Position numbers and translations under genes: made by a program. A stretch of DNA of 5,800 nucleotides, from the NCBI GenBank assembly GCA_021784375.1, contig JAJXSV010000155.1:1-5800 (forward strand). Reading direction: 5' to 3'. The notes under the pieces are model-generated. The model was not told the DNA's origin. It searched no databases and saw only the letters and a program-made list of their open reading frames with translations. Positions 1-5,800 of this stretch are shown here, piece by piece (within the stretch, counting starts at the first letter, position 1; the number at the start of each line of letters is the position of its first letter). The DNA is from Actinomycetes bacterium. Its GTDB lineage: Bacteria; Actinomycetota; Actinomycetes; S36-B12; UBA5976.

Positions 1-1032
1 GGGGGCTGCCGCAGCGAATCTCACGAGCGTCTGCTGGAACGGGAAGTCCAGCACTGACGGCAGGCCGCGCTGACGCACGAAGCTCGAGACGAACACGGGA
101 TCGGTGTCGAACACCTCGCCGAACATGTTGAAGCCCGACGTCGCCGGGTCGATGTTCGCGTACTTGAGGAAGGCTGGCACCCAACGGCTGAAGAACTGGT
201 CGTCGACGTGCTTCGCGGTGTCGATGCGGAAGCCGTCGATGCCGAACTTGGTGACCCAGTCCGCGTAGGTGCGTGCGAAGCCGTCGACCACGACCGCGTT
301 CTCCGTCTTGATGTCGTCGAGCCCGAAGAAGTCACCGTTCTGGTACTGGGTGACATTGCCCCAGTCCTGCACATCCCCCTGGTTGTGGTAGTTCGAGAGA
401 TCGTTCAACCACGCAGGTGACTTCGCGTTGGCCAAGCCCGTCGGGATGTAGGCGGTCGTCTTCGGAGTTGCGCTCCAGCCGTTGCCATCGCGGTACTGGA
501 TGACGTCAGCGGTGTGGTTCATCACGATGTCGAGGTACACCTTGAGACCAAGCGCATGCGCCCTGGCCATGAATGCCCTGAAGTCCGCCTCGGTGCCGAG
601 GTGGGGGTCGATCTTCGTGAAGTCGACGATCCAGTAGCCGTGGTACCCGGCCGATCCCCCTTGCACCGCGCGGTTGACGAAGGGTGGCGTGATCCAGAGC
701 GCCGTGAACCCCATGCGCTTGATGCGGTCCAGGTTGGCCGTGAGCCCCTTGAAGTCGCCGCCGTGGAAGTACCCCGGGTCGGTTGGGATGTTGCCACCCA
801 TGGCCAGACCGGCCGCCATGTCCCGTGAGCCGTTGTCGTTCGAGGTGTCGCCGTTCGCGTAACGGTCGGTCATCACGAAGTAGAAACTCTGTTGCGAGAG
901 CGCGGATCGAGGCATGGTCGTCGCCAGCGCCGACACCACGGCGTCGGGCACCGTGCTGTCCGCTGCGTGTGCTGCGCTGATGGAGGAGAGCGCAGTGACC
1001 GCCATCAGGGTCGCTGCCAGTGTGCGCTTCAT
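1..1032 (-). CDS. Secreted GH13 alpha-amylase (N-terminal 344 residues, runs off left edge)
   Basis: Extracellular starch-cleaving enzyme, open from ATG 1032-1030 to base 1 without a stop. Residues 1-23 form a Sec signal peptide: K2-R3, a hydrophobic core, then AHA (21-23) before the likely cut. The catalytic barrel begins around SFYFVMTDRYANGD (49-62). Conserved GH13 parts seen: SAGYHGYW 127-134; DIVMNH 168-173; GFRIDTAKH 267-275 with nucleophile D271 and R269; GEVFD 305-309 with acid/base E306. FFGLDDIKTEN (starting about 232) is the equivalent of the region V loop. The region holding the third catalytic aspartate and any starch-binding domains lie outside the window. The start codon overlaps the glycosidase stop in an ATGA, with a strong GGAGGG site. 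In context it produces the maltodextrins imported by MalEFG. An alternative name such as maltogenic or pullulan-cleaving amylase cannot be excluded from the N-terminal half alone. Confidence 0.92.
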   Translation of the reverse strand, partial: MKRTLAATLMAVTALSSISAAHAADSTVPDAVVSALATTMPRSALSQQSFYFVMTDRYANGDTSNDNGSRDMAAGLAMGGNIPTDPGYFHGGDFKGLTANLDRIKRMGFTALWITPPFVNRAVQGGSAGYHGYWIVDFTKIDPHLGTEADFRAFMARAHALGLKVYLDIVMNHTADVIQYRDGNGWSATPKTTAYIPTGLANAKSPAWLNDLSNYHNQGDVQDWGNVTQYQNGDFFGLDDIKTENAVVVDGFARTYADWVTKFGIDGFRIDTAKHVDDQFFSRWVPAFLKYANIDPATSGFNMFGEVFDTDPVFVSSFVRQRGLPSVLDFPFQQTLVRFAAAAP

Positions 1033-2849
1033 GAAACCCTCCAGATGCCGCCACCGGCCTGGTCCACGGTGACGAGGAACTCGTCCGCGACCACTGTGCC
1101 GGTGAATCCGAACAGTGGTGTCGCCGAGGTGATGCCGAACCCGCCGACGGGGATGCTGACCTCGCCCAGGGGATTGCGTGCCACCACGATCAACAGGCGA
1201 TCCCCGGCCGTCTCGCGCAGGTAGGCGATGACGTCGTCCGTGACCTGCACCCACCGCATGCCCCCCGCTGCCAGAGCCACGGATCCGGTGCGCAGCGCGA
1301 TCAGGTCGCGATAGATGCCCAGGAACTCGTGGTCCCAGCTGGCTTCGTCGGCCCACGGGTGGGTGGTGCGCGAGTCCTCACCCCAACTGCCCACTGCACC
1401 CAGTTCATCCCCAGCGAACACCATGGGCACACCGGGCATGGTCATGGCGACGGTGGCCGCGGCGATGTGGCGCGGACGCGAGCCCGACACCGTGCGGATA
1501 CGCGCTGTGTCGTGTGAGGACAGGATGGTCCAACTCGCTACAAGCGACCGCCAGGGTATGCAGGCACCGATCGAGCGCATGGTGCCCACGAGCTGCGGAC
1601 CGTTGAACTGCGGGATCTCCACCGGGATCCCCAGCCAGTTCTCACCCGGGAAGTCATCGGCCCGCAACCAGGCCCACACCGGGCGCACGAAGGCCGCGTA
1701 GTTCATGGTGCCCTGCCAGCCATCCCCGGGCAGGTCGCGCCCGGCGTCGTGGAAGGCCTCGGCGACCAGTACCTTCTCCGGGCCGACCGCCATCACGGCG
1801 GCGCGCGCCATCCGTGCGACCTCCTGGTTGAGGTCGATCGCAGCCTGACGGCCGGTCATGTGCGCCACGTCGATGCGCCAACCATCCAGGCCGTACGGCG
1901 CCCGCAACCACTTCTGCATGATGCTCGTGGGGCCCTCGAACAGCCGACGTCGGAGTTCGGCGGACCGGTAGTTGAACTTCGGCAGTGAGGGGATGCCGAA
2001 CCAGCACTCGTAGCCGTATGGCAGGGAGTCGTCGAAGGTGTAGAAGTCCCGGGTGGCGGTATCCCCCGCCTGCGCACTCAGGAACCATTCGTGATGGTTT
2101 CCGGAGTGGTTCAGGGTGAGGTCCCCGAAGACCTTGAGGCCCCGTGCGTGCGCTGCGGCGACGAGCGCGATCAACGCCTCGTCCCCTCCCAGCAACTCGT
2201 CGACCCGGTCGAAGGTGGTGGCGTCGTAGCGGTGCACGGACCCCGCGGGGAAGAAGGGGGTGAGGTAGATGGCTCCCACCCCGAGCGAGACGATGTAGTC
2301 GAGGCGTTCGATCACGCCCCACAGGTCGCCACCGAAGTACTCGTGCGAGGTGTTGCGCCCACGACCCTCGGGGTGCTGGTCCCACGTGCGCGGCAGGGCC
2401 CATGCCGGCAGCGGGTACTCACGACCCGAGGAGGCGAAGCGGTCCGGGAAGATCTGGTAGACCACCGCTCGCTGAGCCCACTCCGGGCTGGCGGGGAAGG
2501 CCGACACCGCGAAGTCGAGGGCATCGGGCACGTCATGGTCGAAGTGGCCGGCGGCGTTCAGCCAGACGTACCCGACGTCTCCACCGGCAAGCAGCCAGCG
2601 GTAGTGCGTGAGCGGATTGCGCACGAGCAGGTCCGCGGTCCACCAGTCATCCGGACCGCTCGAGTCTGCAAGCGTCGCGAGGACATTGCGGGGCTCCCCG
2701 TCAGCGACCGAGCGCAGGACGACCTGGTCCGGGTGCAGCTCGCGGGGCACCCGCAACCGCAAGCGGACGATGTCACCGAGCCGCGGCGCCGCGTCACTGA
2801 CGTGGAGTCCCGAACCATCATGGTGCGCACGGTCAAGCGATGGGTTCAT
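1029..2849 (-). CDS. Cytoplasmic GH13 alpha-glycosidase, neopullulanase/cyclomaltodextrinase type
   Basis: Retaining alpha-glucan hydrolase of 606 residues with no signal peptide, so expected to break down imported maltodextrins in the cytoplasm. An N-terminal beta-rich domain (about 1-120, CBM34-like) precedes the GH13 barrel, which opens at VVYQIFPDRF (129-138). Conserved GH13 regions are all present: DLTLNH 243-248; GWRIDVAH 323-330 with nucleophile D327; VAEAFHD 362-368 with acid/base E364; SSHD 444-447 with stabiliser D447. YFGGDLWGV (171-179) and YLTPFF (195-200) are typical of the neopullulanase/maltogenic amylase group. A small C-terminal beta domain follows from about 525. The start at 2849 makes an ATGA overlap with malG, and the resulting N-terminus (HHDGSGLHVSD) fits the family; an upstream GTG at 2960 would add 37 residues read out of frame from malG. 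There is no well-spaced ribosome site (AAGGG touches the ATG), so translation likely depends on malG. Odd point: residue 330 after the nucleophile motif is H where related enzymes usually have N. Substrate (pullulan, cyclodextrin or linear maltodextrin) cannot be decided from sequence. Confidence 0.9.
   Translation of the reverse strand: MNPSLDRAHHDGSGLHVSDAAPRLGDIVRLRLRVPRELHPDQVVLRSVADGEPRNVLATLADSSGPDDWWTADLLVRNPLTHYRWLLAGGDVGYVWLNAAGHFDHDVPDALDFAVSAFPASPEWAQRAVVYQIFPDRFASSGREYPLPAWALPRTWDQHPEGRGRNTSHEYFGGDLWGVIERLDYIVSLGVGAIYLTPFFPAGSVHRYDATTFDRVDELLGGDEALIALVAAAHARGLKVFGDLTLNHSGNHHEWFLSAQAGDTATRDFYTFDDSLPYGYECWFGIPSLPKFNYRSAELRRRLFEGPTSIMQKWLRAPYGLDGWRIDVAHMTGRQAAIDLNQEVARMARAAVMAVGPEKVLVAEAFHDAGRDLPGDGWQGTMNYAAFVRPVWAWLRADDFPGENWLGIPVEIPQFNGPQLVGTMRSIGACIPWRSLVASWTILSSHDTARIRTVSGSRPRHIAAATVAMTMPGVPMVFAGDELGAVGSWGEDSRTTHPWADEASWDHEFLGIYRDLIALRTGSVALAAGGMRWVQVTDDVIAYLRETAGDRLLIVVARNPLGEVSIPVGGFGITSATPLFGFTGTVVADEFLVTVDQAGGGIWRVS
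1037..1042 (-). promoter_or_regulatory. Strong ribosome-binding site of the secreted amylase (GGAGGG)
   Basis: GGAGGG on the minus strand ends four bases before the ATG at 1032-1030 and lies in the last codons of the glycosidase gene. It is the strongest Shine-Dalgarno in the window and fixes the amylase start, which also begins with a clean signal peptide. Confidence 0.85.
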
Positions 2850-3754
2850 CCCTTGACCGAGCCGGCTGTGAGACCGCCGATGATGTACTTCTGGAGCGCG
2901 ATGAAGATGATGACCACGGGCAGCGAGGCCAGCACGGAACCCGCTGCGAAGGCTCCCCACTTGGAATCGAATCCACTGGTGATGAACCCGTACAGACCGA
3001 CAGCCAGCGTCTGGTGGTGCGAATTGCTCCCCAGGATGATGGACGCGAGGATGAAGTCGTTGAGCGATCCGATGAGGCTCAGGATGAACGTCACCGCCAG
3101 CGCCGGCATCGTCAGCGGCAGGATCACCCGCGAGAAGGTCTGCCAGTGCGTGGCGCCGTCGATCATCGCTGATTCATCGAGTTCCTTCGGGATGGTGTCG
3201 AAGAAGCCCTTGATCAGCCAGGCGTTGATGCCCAAGGCGCCACCGGAGTAGATGAGCACCAGGGCCCAAGGTGTCCCGAAGCCGATCGTCGGCGCGTACT
3301 TGGTGATCTGCTGCACGATCGCGTAGACGGCGCTCAGCGCCAGGAACGATGGGAACACCTGCACCATGAGCAGGCTCATCAAGGTGGCACGGCGCCCCTT
3401 GAAGCGCAACCGGCTGAATGCGTAGGCACCGAAGGCGCCGATGAGCACGTTGAGGGCTGAGCTGGTGAGGCCCACCTTGAGCGAGTTCACCACCCAGTCG
3501 GTGAAGTACACGTCGGCGGAGTTGAACAGCAGGCTGAAGTTCCGCAGCGACCATTGTGGCGGCGTCATCGTGCTGAGGATCGCGTCACTGCCGCTCAGTG
3601 CCGAGATGAGGATGAACCAGACGGGCAACAGCATGATCACGATGAGGACGATCACCGTCGCGTGACGACCGAACACCGCAGCGCGCTTGGCCTTCCGCAC
3701 AGGGTTGCGGCGGAAGCCCTCCACCGCGGAGGTGGCAGTGTGTTGAGTGCTCAT
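2846..3754 (-). CDS. malG: Maltose/maltodextrin ABC transporter permease MalG
   Basis: Second membrane subunit of the maltodextrin importer, 302 residues (E. coli MalG is 296). After a basic cytoplasmic N-terminus (R15, R16, R20, K21, K23, R24) there are about six membrane helices, near 32-52, 92-114, 122-146, 163-183, 215-237 and 271-290. The EAA loop that contacts the ATPase is at 191-213 (E191, S195-A196, D199, G200, then LP 212-213). NVLIGAFGAYAFSRLRFKGR (from 102) is typical of MalG-type permeases, and the C-terminal GLTAGSVKG closely matches the E. coli MalG tail, which reaches into the ATPase dimer interface. The start is fixed by a GGAG site and the ATGA overlap with malF; the stop TGA in turn overlaps the ATG of the glycosidase. 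No ATPase gene follows, so the transporter probably uses one encoded elsewhere. Third-codon-position composition is like its neighbours. Confidence 0.96.
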   Translation of the reverse strand: MSTQHTATSAVEGFRRNPVRKAKRAAVFGRHATVIVLIVIMLLPVWFILISALSGSDAILSTMTPPQWSLRNFSLLFNSADVYFTDWVVNSLKVGLTSSALNVLIGAFGAYAFSRLRFKGRRATLMSLLMVQVFPSFLALSAVYAIVQQITKYAPTIGFGTPWALVLIYSGGALGINAWLIKGFFDTIPKELDESAMIDGATHWQTFSRVILPLTMPALAVTFILSLIGSLNDFILASIILGSNSHHQTLAVGLYGFITSGFDSKWGAFAAGSVLASLPVVIIFIALQKYIIGGLTAGSVKG

Positions 3755-5364
3755 GCCATGTTCTCCAATGCCTTGGAACGGCTGAATGACCAGAAGGAGA
3801 TCGCTCCGACGATGAAGAACAGGAGGATCGACACGGCGGAAGCCAAGCCGTAGTTGTTGCCGGCCCCCGTCTGGAATGCCAACTTGTACGTGTAGCTGAT
3901 GAGGATGTCCGTCGCTCCTGCCGCCGAGTTGACGTTCTGCAGGTCGGGGCCGCCGCCGGTGAGCAGGTACACCTGGTTGAAGTTGTTGAAGTTGTACGAG
4001 AAGGAACCGACGAGCAGCGGGCCCACCGCCACCAGCAGCAGCGGCAGGGTCACATTGCGGAACACCTGGAAGCGGTTCGCGCCGTCAACGGCGGCCGCCT
4101 CCTTCAACTCGCTGGGGATCGCCTGCAGGGCGCCCGTGGCGACGAGGAACATGTACGGGAAACCGAGCCACAGATTGCACAGGAGGATCGAGACCTTGGC
4201 CCAGTTGGGGTCCGTGAGCCAGGGGACGCTCAGGTGCAGGATCGAGTTCACCGCACCCCACTGGTCATTGAGCAGGCCACGCCATACGAGGATGGACAGG
4301 AACCCGGGAATGGCATAGGGGATGATGAGCAGTGAGCGATAGACCTTGCGGAATCGCATGGTCGGCACGTTGAACAGGAACGCCACGAGCAGGCCCACCG
4401 TGAACGTGAGGAAGACCGTGCTCAGCGCGTAGACCACGGTCCAGATGAAGACGCGGCCCATGGGTTCGCTGTAGCGCGGGTTGCTGAAGATCTTCGTGAA
4501 GTTCTCGAAGCCGATGCCGACGCGCCAGCCCTTCGGCAGCAGTTCGTACTTGTGCGTCGAGCAGGACTTGCCGCCGTAACTGCCACTGCCGTTGTCCGTG
4601 TATGCGGAACCGCAGGTGTTGTCCGTGAACGTGTCCTTGGCCTTGTTGTAGCTCCAGCGGGTCGCCCGGTCGTACGCGACGTTCGCAGTGTCCAGTTGCA
4701 GGTAGTGCCCGTGCGGCAACGGGATCTTGTACGCCTTGCCACTCTGGATCCACTGGTCGACCACGTTGGAGTTCACTGCGGTGTACCCGCTCGGCACGAG
4801 CGGCTCGTAACTGCCCGAGGTCTGGTCGATCTGGAACTTGATGGGTGAGGGCTTCAACTCCGTCGCGGTGGCGATGTAGGAACCCTTGTCGGTGCCGGAG
4901 TTGGCATCGAAGCGCTCGAGCAGCAGCACGCGCTTGCCCGACGGATCCGTCGCCACCTGCATGGAGTAGGAGTCGTAGTTCGTGTAGCCCTCGGCCGCAA
5001 TGGCTGCCACGGCCTCATCCTTGGACAGGGAGTGGCCGGTCGAGTAGTTGGTGAAGGCGATGTACACGGTGTAGATGATCGGCAGCACCGCGAACACGGC
5101 CATGGTGATGGTGCCGGGGAGCAGGTACTTCAGGGGGATGACGTGCTCCGTGAGGTACAGCCAGTTGATGCCCAGGATGGCGATCAGGAGCAACACGGAC
5201 TGCCAGTACAGGCCCGCGGCGAGCATGAGGTACACCGCATACGCGCCCAGCGCTGAGATGACACTCAGGATCAGGTACTTCACGATCAAGCCGGCGACGT
5301 TCCGCTTCGGCTTGTACAAGGCATCGCCCTTCATTGGCAACGGTGCAGCGCCACTAGCGGCCAC
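3751..5364 (-). CDS. malF: Maltose/maltodextrin ABC transporter permease MalF
   Basis: Integral membrane subunit that pairs with MalG to form the maltodextrin channel. The protein is 537 residues from GTG 5364 (E. coli MalF is 514). Predicted segments: membrane helices near 24-48, 53-71 and 82-105; a large outside loop about 106-303 (P2 loop); helices near 304-334, 341-363, 389-411, 441-458 and 507-528, giving the eight-helix MalF plan. FTNYSTG (104-110) opens the P2 loop as in E. coli MalF. The cytoplasmic EAA loop that docks on the ATPase is at 419-441 (E419, A423-A425, D427, G428, then LP 440-441). SFSYNFNNFNQVYLLTGGGPD (from 454) matches the MalF stretch that lines the sugar path. The P2 loop holds two cysteines, C251 and C268, that could form a disulfide. 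The stop TGA overlaps the malG ATG by four bases. The first ten residues are uncertain: the alternative ATG at 5334 would give 527 residues. Function is assigned from family resemblance; exact sugar range cannot be read from sequence. Confidence 0.95.
   Translation of the reverse strand: MAASGAAPLPMKGDALYKPKRNVAGLIVKYLILSVISALGAYAVYLMLAAGLYWQSVLLLIAILGINWLYLTEHVIPLKYLLPGTITMAVFAVLPIIYTVYIAFTNYSTGHSLSKDEAVAAIAAEGYTNYDSYSMQVATDPSGKRVLLLERFDANSGTDKGSYIATATELKPSPIKFQIDQTSGSYEPLVPSGYTAVNSNVVDQWIQSGKAYKIPLPHGHYLQLDTANVAYDRATRWSYNKAKDTFTDNTCGSAYTDNGSGSYGGKSCSTHKYELLPKGWRVGIGFENFTKIFSNPRYSEPMGRVFIWTVVYALSTVFLTFTVGLLVAFLFNVPTMRFRKVYRSLLIIPYAIPGFLSILVWRGLLNDQWGAVNSILHLSVPWLTDPNWAKVSILLCNLWLGFPYMFLVATGALQAIPSELKEAAAVDGANRFQVFRNVTLPLLLVAVGPLLVGSFSYNFNNFNQVYLLTGGGPDLQNVNSAAGATDILISYTYKLAFQTGAGNNYGLASAVSILLFFIVGAISFWSFSRSKALENMA
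3763..3766 (-). promoter_or_regulatory. malG ribosome-binding site inside the malF 3' end
   Basis: GGAG on the minus strand, eight bases before the malG ATG (3754-3752), lies within the last codons of malF. Together with the ATGA overlap this supports the 3754 start and coupled translation. Confidence 0.7.
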
Positions 5365-5373
5365 AGCTGTTCA

Positions 5374-5378
5374 TCCCC
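5374..5378 (-). promoter_or_regulatory. Probable malF ribosome-binding site (GGGGA)
   Basis: The minus strand reads GGGGA nine bases before the GTG at 5364-5362. It is a modest Shine-Dalgarno match but it favours GTG over the later in-frame TTG (5340) and ATG (5334), which have no purine-rich site in front of them. An in-frame TGA at 5373-5371 rules out any start further upstream. Confidence 0.5.
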
Positions 5379-5411
5379 ATTCGACGTCGGAGCTCAAGAC
5401 ACAGGAAGAGT

Positions 5412-5457
5412 TGAGAGGGGCGGGCACCGCCACGTGACGTGGTGCCCGCCCCTCTCA
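5412..5457 (-). terminator. Strong hairpin between malE and malF (leaky terminator, attenuator or mRNA-stabilising stem)
   Basis: Bases 5412-5428 and 5441-5457 form a perfect 17-bp inverted repeat (left arm TGAGAGGGGCGGGCACC) around a 12-base loop. On the minus strand it begins 22 bases after the malE stop and is followed by ACTCTTCC, which is pyrimidine-rich but lacks a real U-run, so full termination is doubtful. It sits 47 bases before the malF GTG. The position suits a partial terminator or a 3'-end-protecting stem that lets the binding protein be made in excess over the membrane proteins; E. coli has REP elements in the same malE-malF position. Structure is seen directly; function is inferred. 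The rest of the gap (5365-5411 and 5458-5479) shows only a malF ribosome site and no convincing promoter. Confidence 0.7.
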
Positions 5458-5479
5458 TTTGACCATTCAGACTGACGAA

Positions 5480-5800
5480 TCAGCCCTTGATCGCATCACG
5501 GATGTTCTGCGTGGCATCCTTCCAAGCCTGAACCGGGTTGGTCGGGTTCGTCTTGGCGAGCGACTTGGCCCAGCCCTGGCTCATGAAGCCCCAGACCGAG
5601 TTCATCTGCGGGATGTTCGGCATCGGGATGGAGACGGCGCCAGCGTTGGCGAAGCCCTGGAGCGTCTTGTTCGGGGCCTTGGCAGCCTTGTTCGCCGGAA
5701 GCACGTTGGCGATCTTGGCGTACAGGGTGTCGTTGGCAGCGGTCGTCGCGAAGTTCACGAACGCCTTGGCGGCAGCGTCAACACCGTGCGCGTCTGCGAA
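5480..5800 (-). CDS. malE: Maltose/maltodextrin ABC transporter substrate-binding protein MalE (C-terminal part, start outside window)
   Basis: Open frame entering from the right edge (first complete codon TTC at 5800-5798) and ending at TGA 5482-5480; 106 residues are visible, so about the last quarter of a family that is usually 370-430 residues. The key match is MPNIPQM at fragment residues 60-66, followed by W70; E. coli MalE carries the same MPNIPQM string near its C-terminus, followed by a ligand-side tryptophan/tyrosine region. The end is a helix of the type closing these proteins (QAWKDATQNIRDAIKG). Role known for the family: captures maltose and maltodextrins outside the membrane and delivers them to MalFG. 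In a Gram-positive cell it would be membrane-anchored, but the signal or lipobox region is not in view. It is the first visible gene of the operon and is separated from malF by 115 bases containing a strong hairpin, unlike the overlapping genes downstream. The frame continues upstream of the GTG codon at 5758, which is an internal valine and not a start. Confidence 0.93.
   Translation of the reverse strand, partial: FADAHGVDAAAKAFVNFATTAANDTLYAKIANVLPANKAAKAPNKTLQGFANAGAVSIPMPNIPQMNSVWGFMSQGWAKSLAKTNPTNPVQAWKDATQNIRDAIKG

Noticed and set aside
506..1054. Minus-strand 182-codon frame over the amylase start
   Set aside because: The amylase frame from 1032 carries the signal peptide and GH13 motifs; this one is an out-of-frame His/Arg/Gly-rich shadow.
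1654..2403. Minus-strand 249-codon frame inside the glycosidase
   Set aside because: It overlaps the catalytic barrel in another frame and is very Arg/Pro-rich; the GH13 motifs lie in the 1029-2849 frame.
2850..2960. Upstream GTG extension of the glycosidase by 37 residues
   Set aside because: The added residues are malG sequence read in another frame, Arg/His-rich, while ATG 2849 forms an ATGA overlap and gives a family-like N-terminus.
2091..3251. Long plus-strand open frame of 386 codons
   Set aside because: It lies antisense to malG and the glycosidase, has no recognisable domain, a composition rich in Arg/Val/Gly typical of a GC-rich shadow frame, and no convincing ribosome site.
5374..5406. 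Possible promoter for malF (TTGAGC and ATGAAC 17 bases apart on the minus strand)
   Set aside because: The -10-like hexamer matches TATAAT poorly and transcription would start at or inside the malF start region.

Overview
The window looks like part of a maltose/maltodextrin (starch-use) operon from a high-GC Gram-positive bacterium, most likely an actinobacterium. This rests on strong G/C preference at third codon positions, the N-terminal style of the cytoplasmic glycosidase, and the lack of a dedicated ATPase gene beside the permease genes. I cannot place the genus. All recognised genes lie on the minus strand, so the operon reads from right to left.

In transcription order: (1) 5800-5480 is the C-terminal 106 residues of a MalE-type maltodextrin-binding protein, whose start lies outside the window. 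(2) The 115-base gap 5479-5365 holds a perfect 17-bp inverted repeat (5412-5457), a candidate attenuator or 3'-end stabiliser for malE. (3) 5364-3751 is malF, a 537-residue permease with the long extracytoplasmic P2 loop seen in Escherichia coli MalF. (4) 3754-2846 is malG, the partner permease. (5) 2849-1029 is a cytoplasmic GH13 alpha-glycosidase of the neopullulanase/cyclomaltodextrinase type. (6) 1032-1 is the first 344 residues of a secreted GH13 alpha-amylase that runs off the left edge. The last four genes are joined by three successive four-base ATGA stop/start overlaps.

The genes make a coherent pathway. The secreted amylase cuts starch outside the cell. The lipoprotein- or surface-type binding protein captures maltodextrins, and MalFG moves them inward using ATP from an ATPase not encoded here (probably a shared MsiK/MalK-type protein). 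The cytoplasmic glycosidase then breaks them down. No gene-free stretch exceeds 300 bases, and I see no RNA genes, mobile elements, CRISPR arrays or attachment sites. The operon promoter would lie upstream of malE, outside the window. I found no sign of a new kind of system; the points worth checking are the malE-malF hairpin, the tight translational coupling, the MalF P2 loop and an unusual residue in the glycosidase active site.
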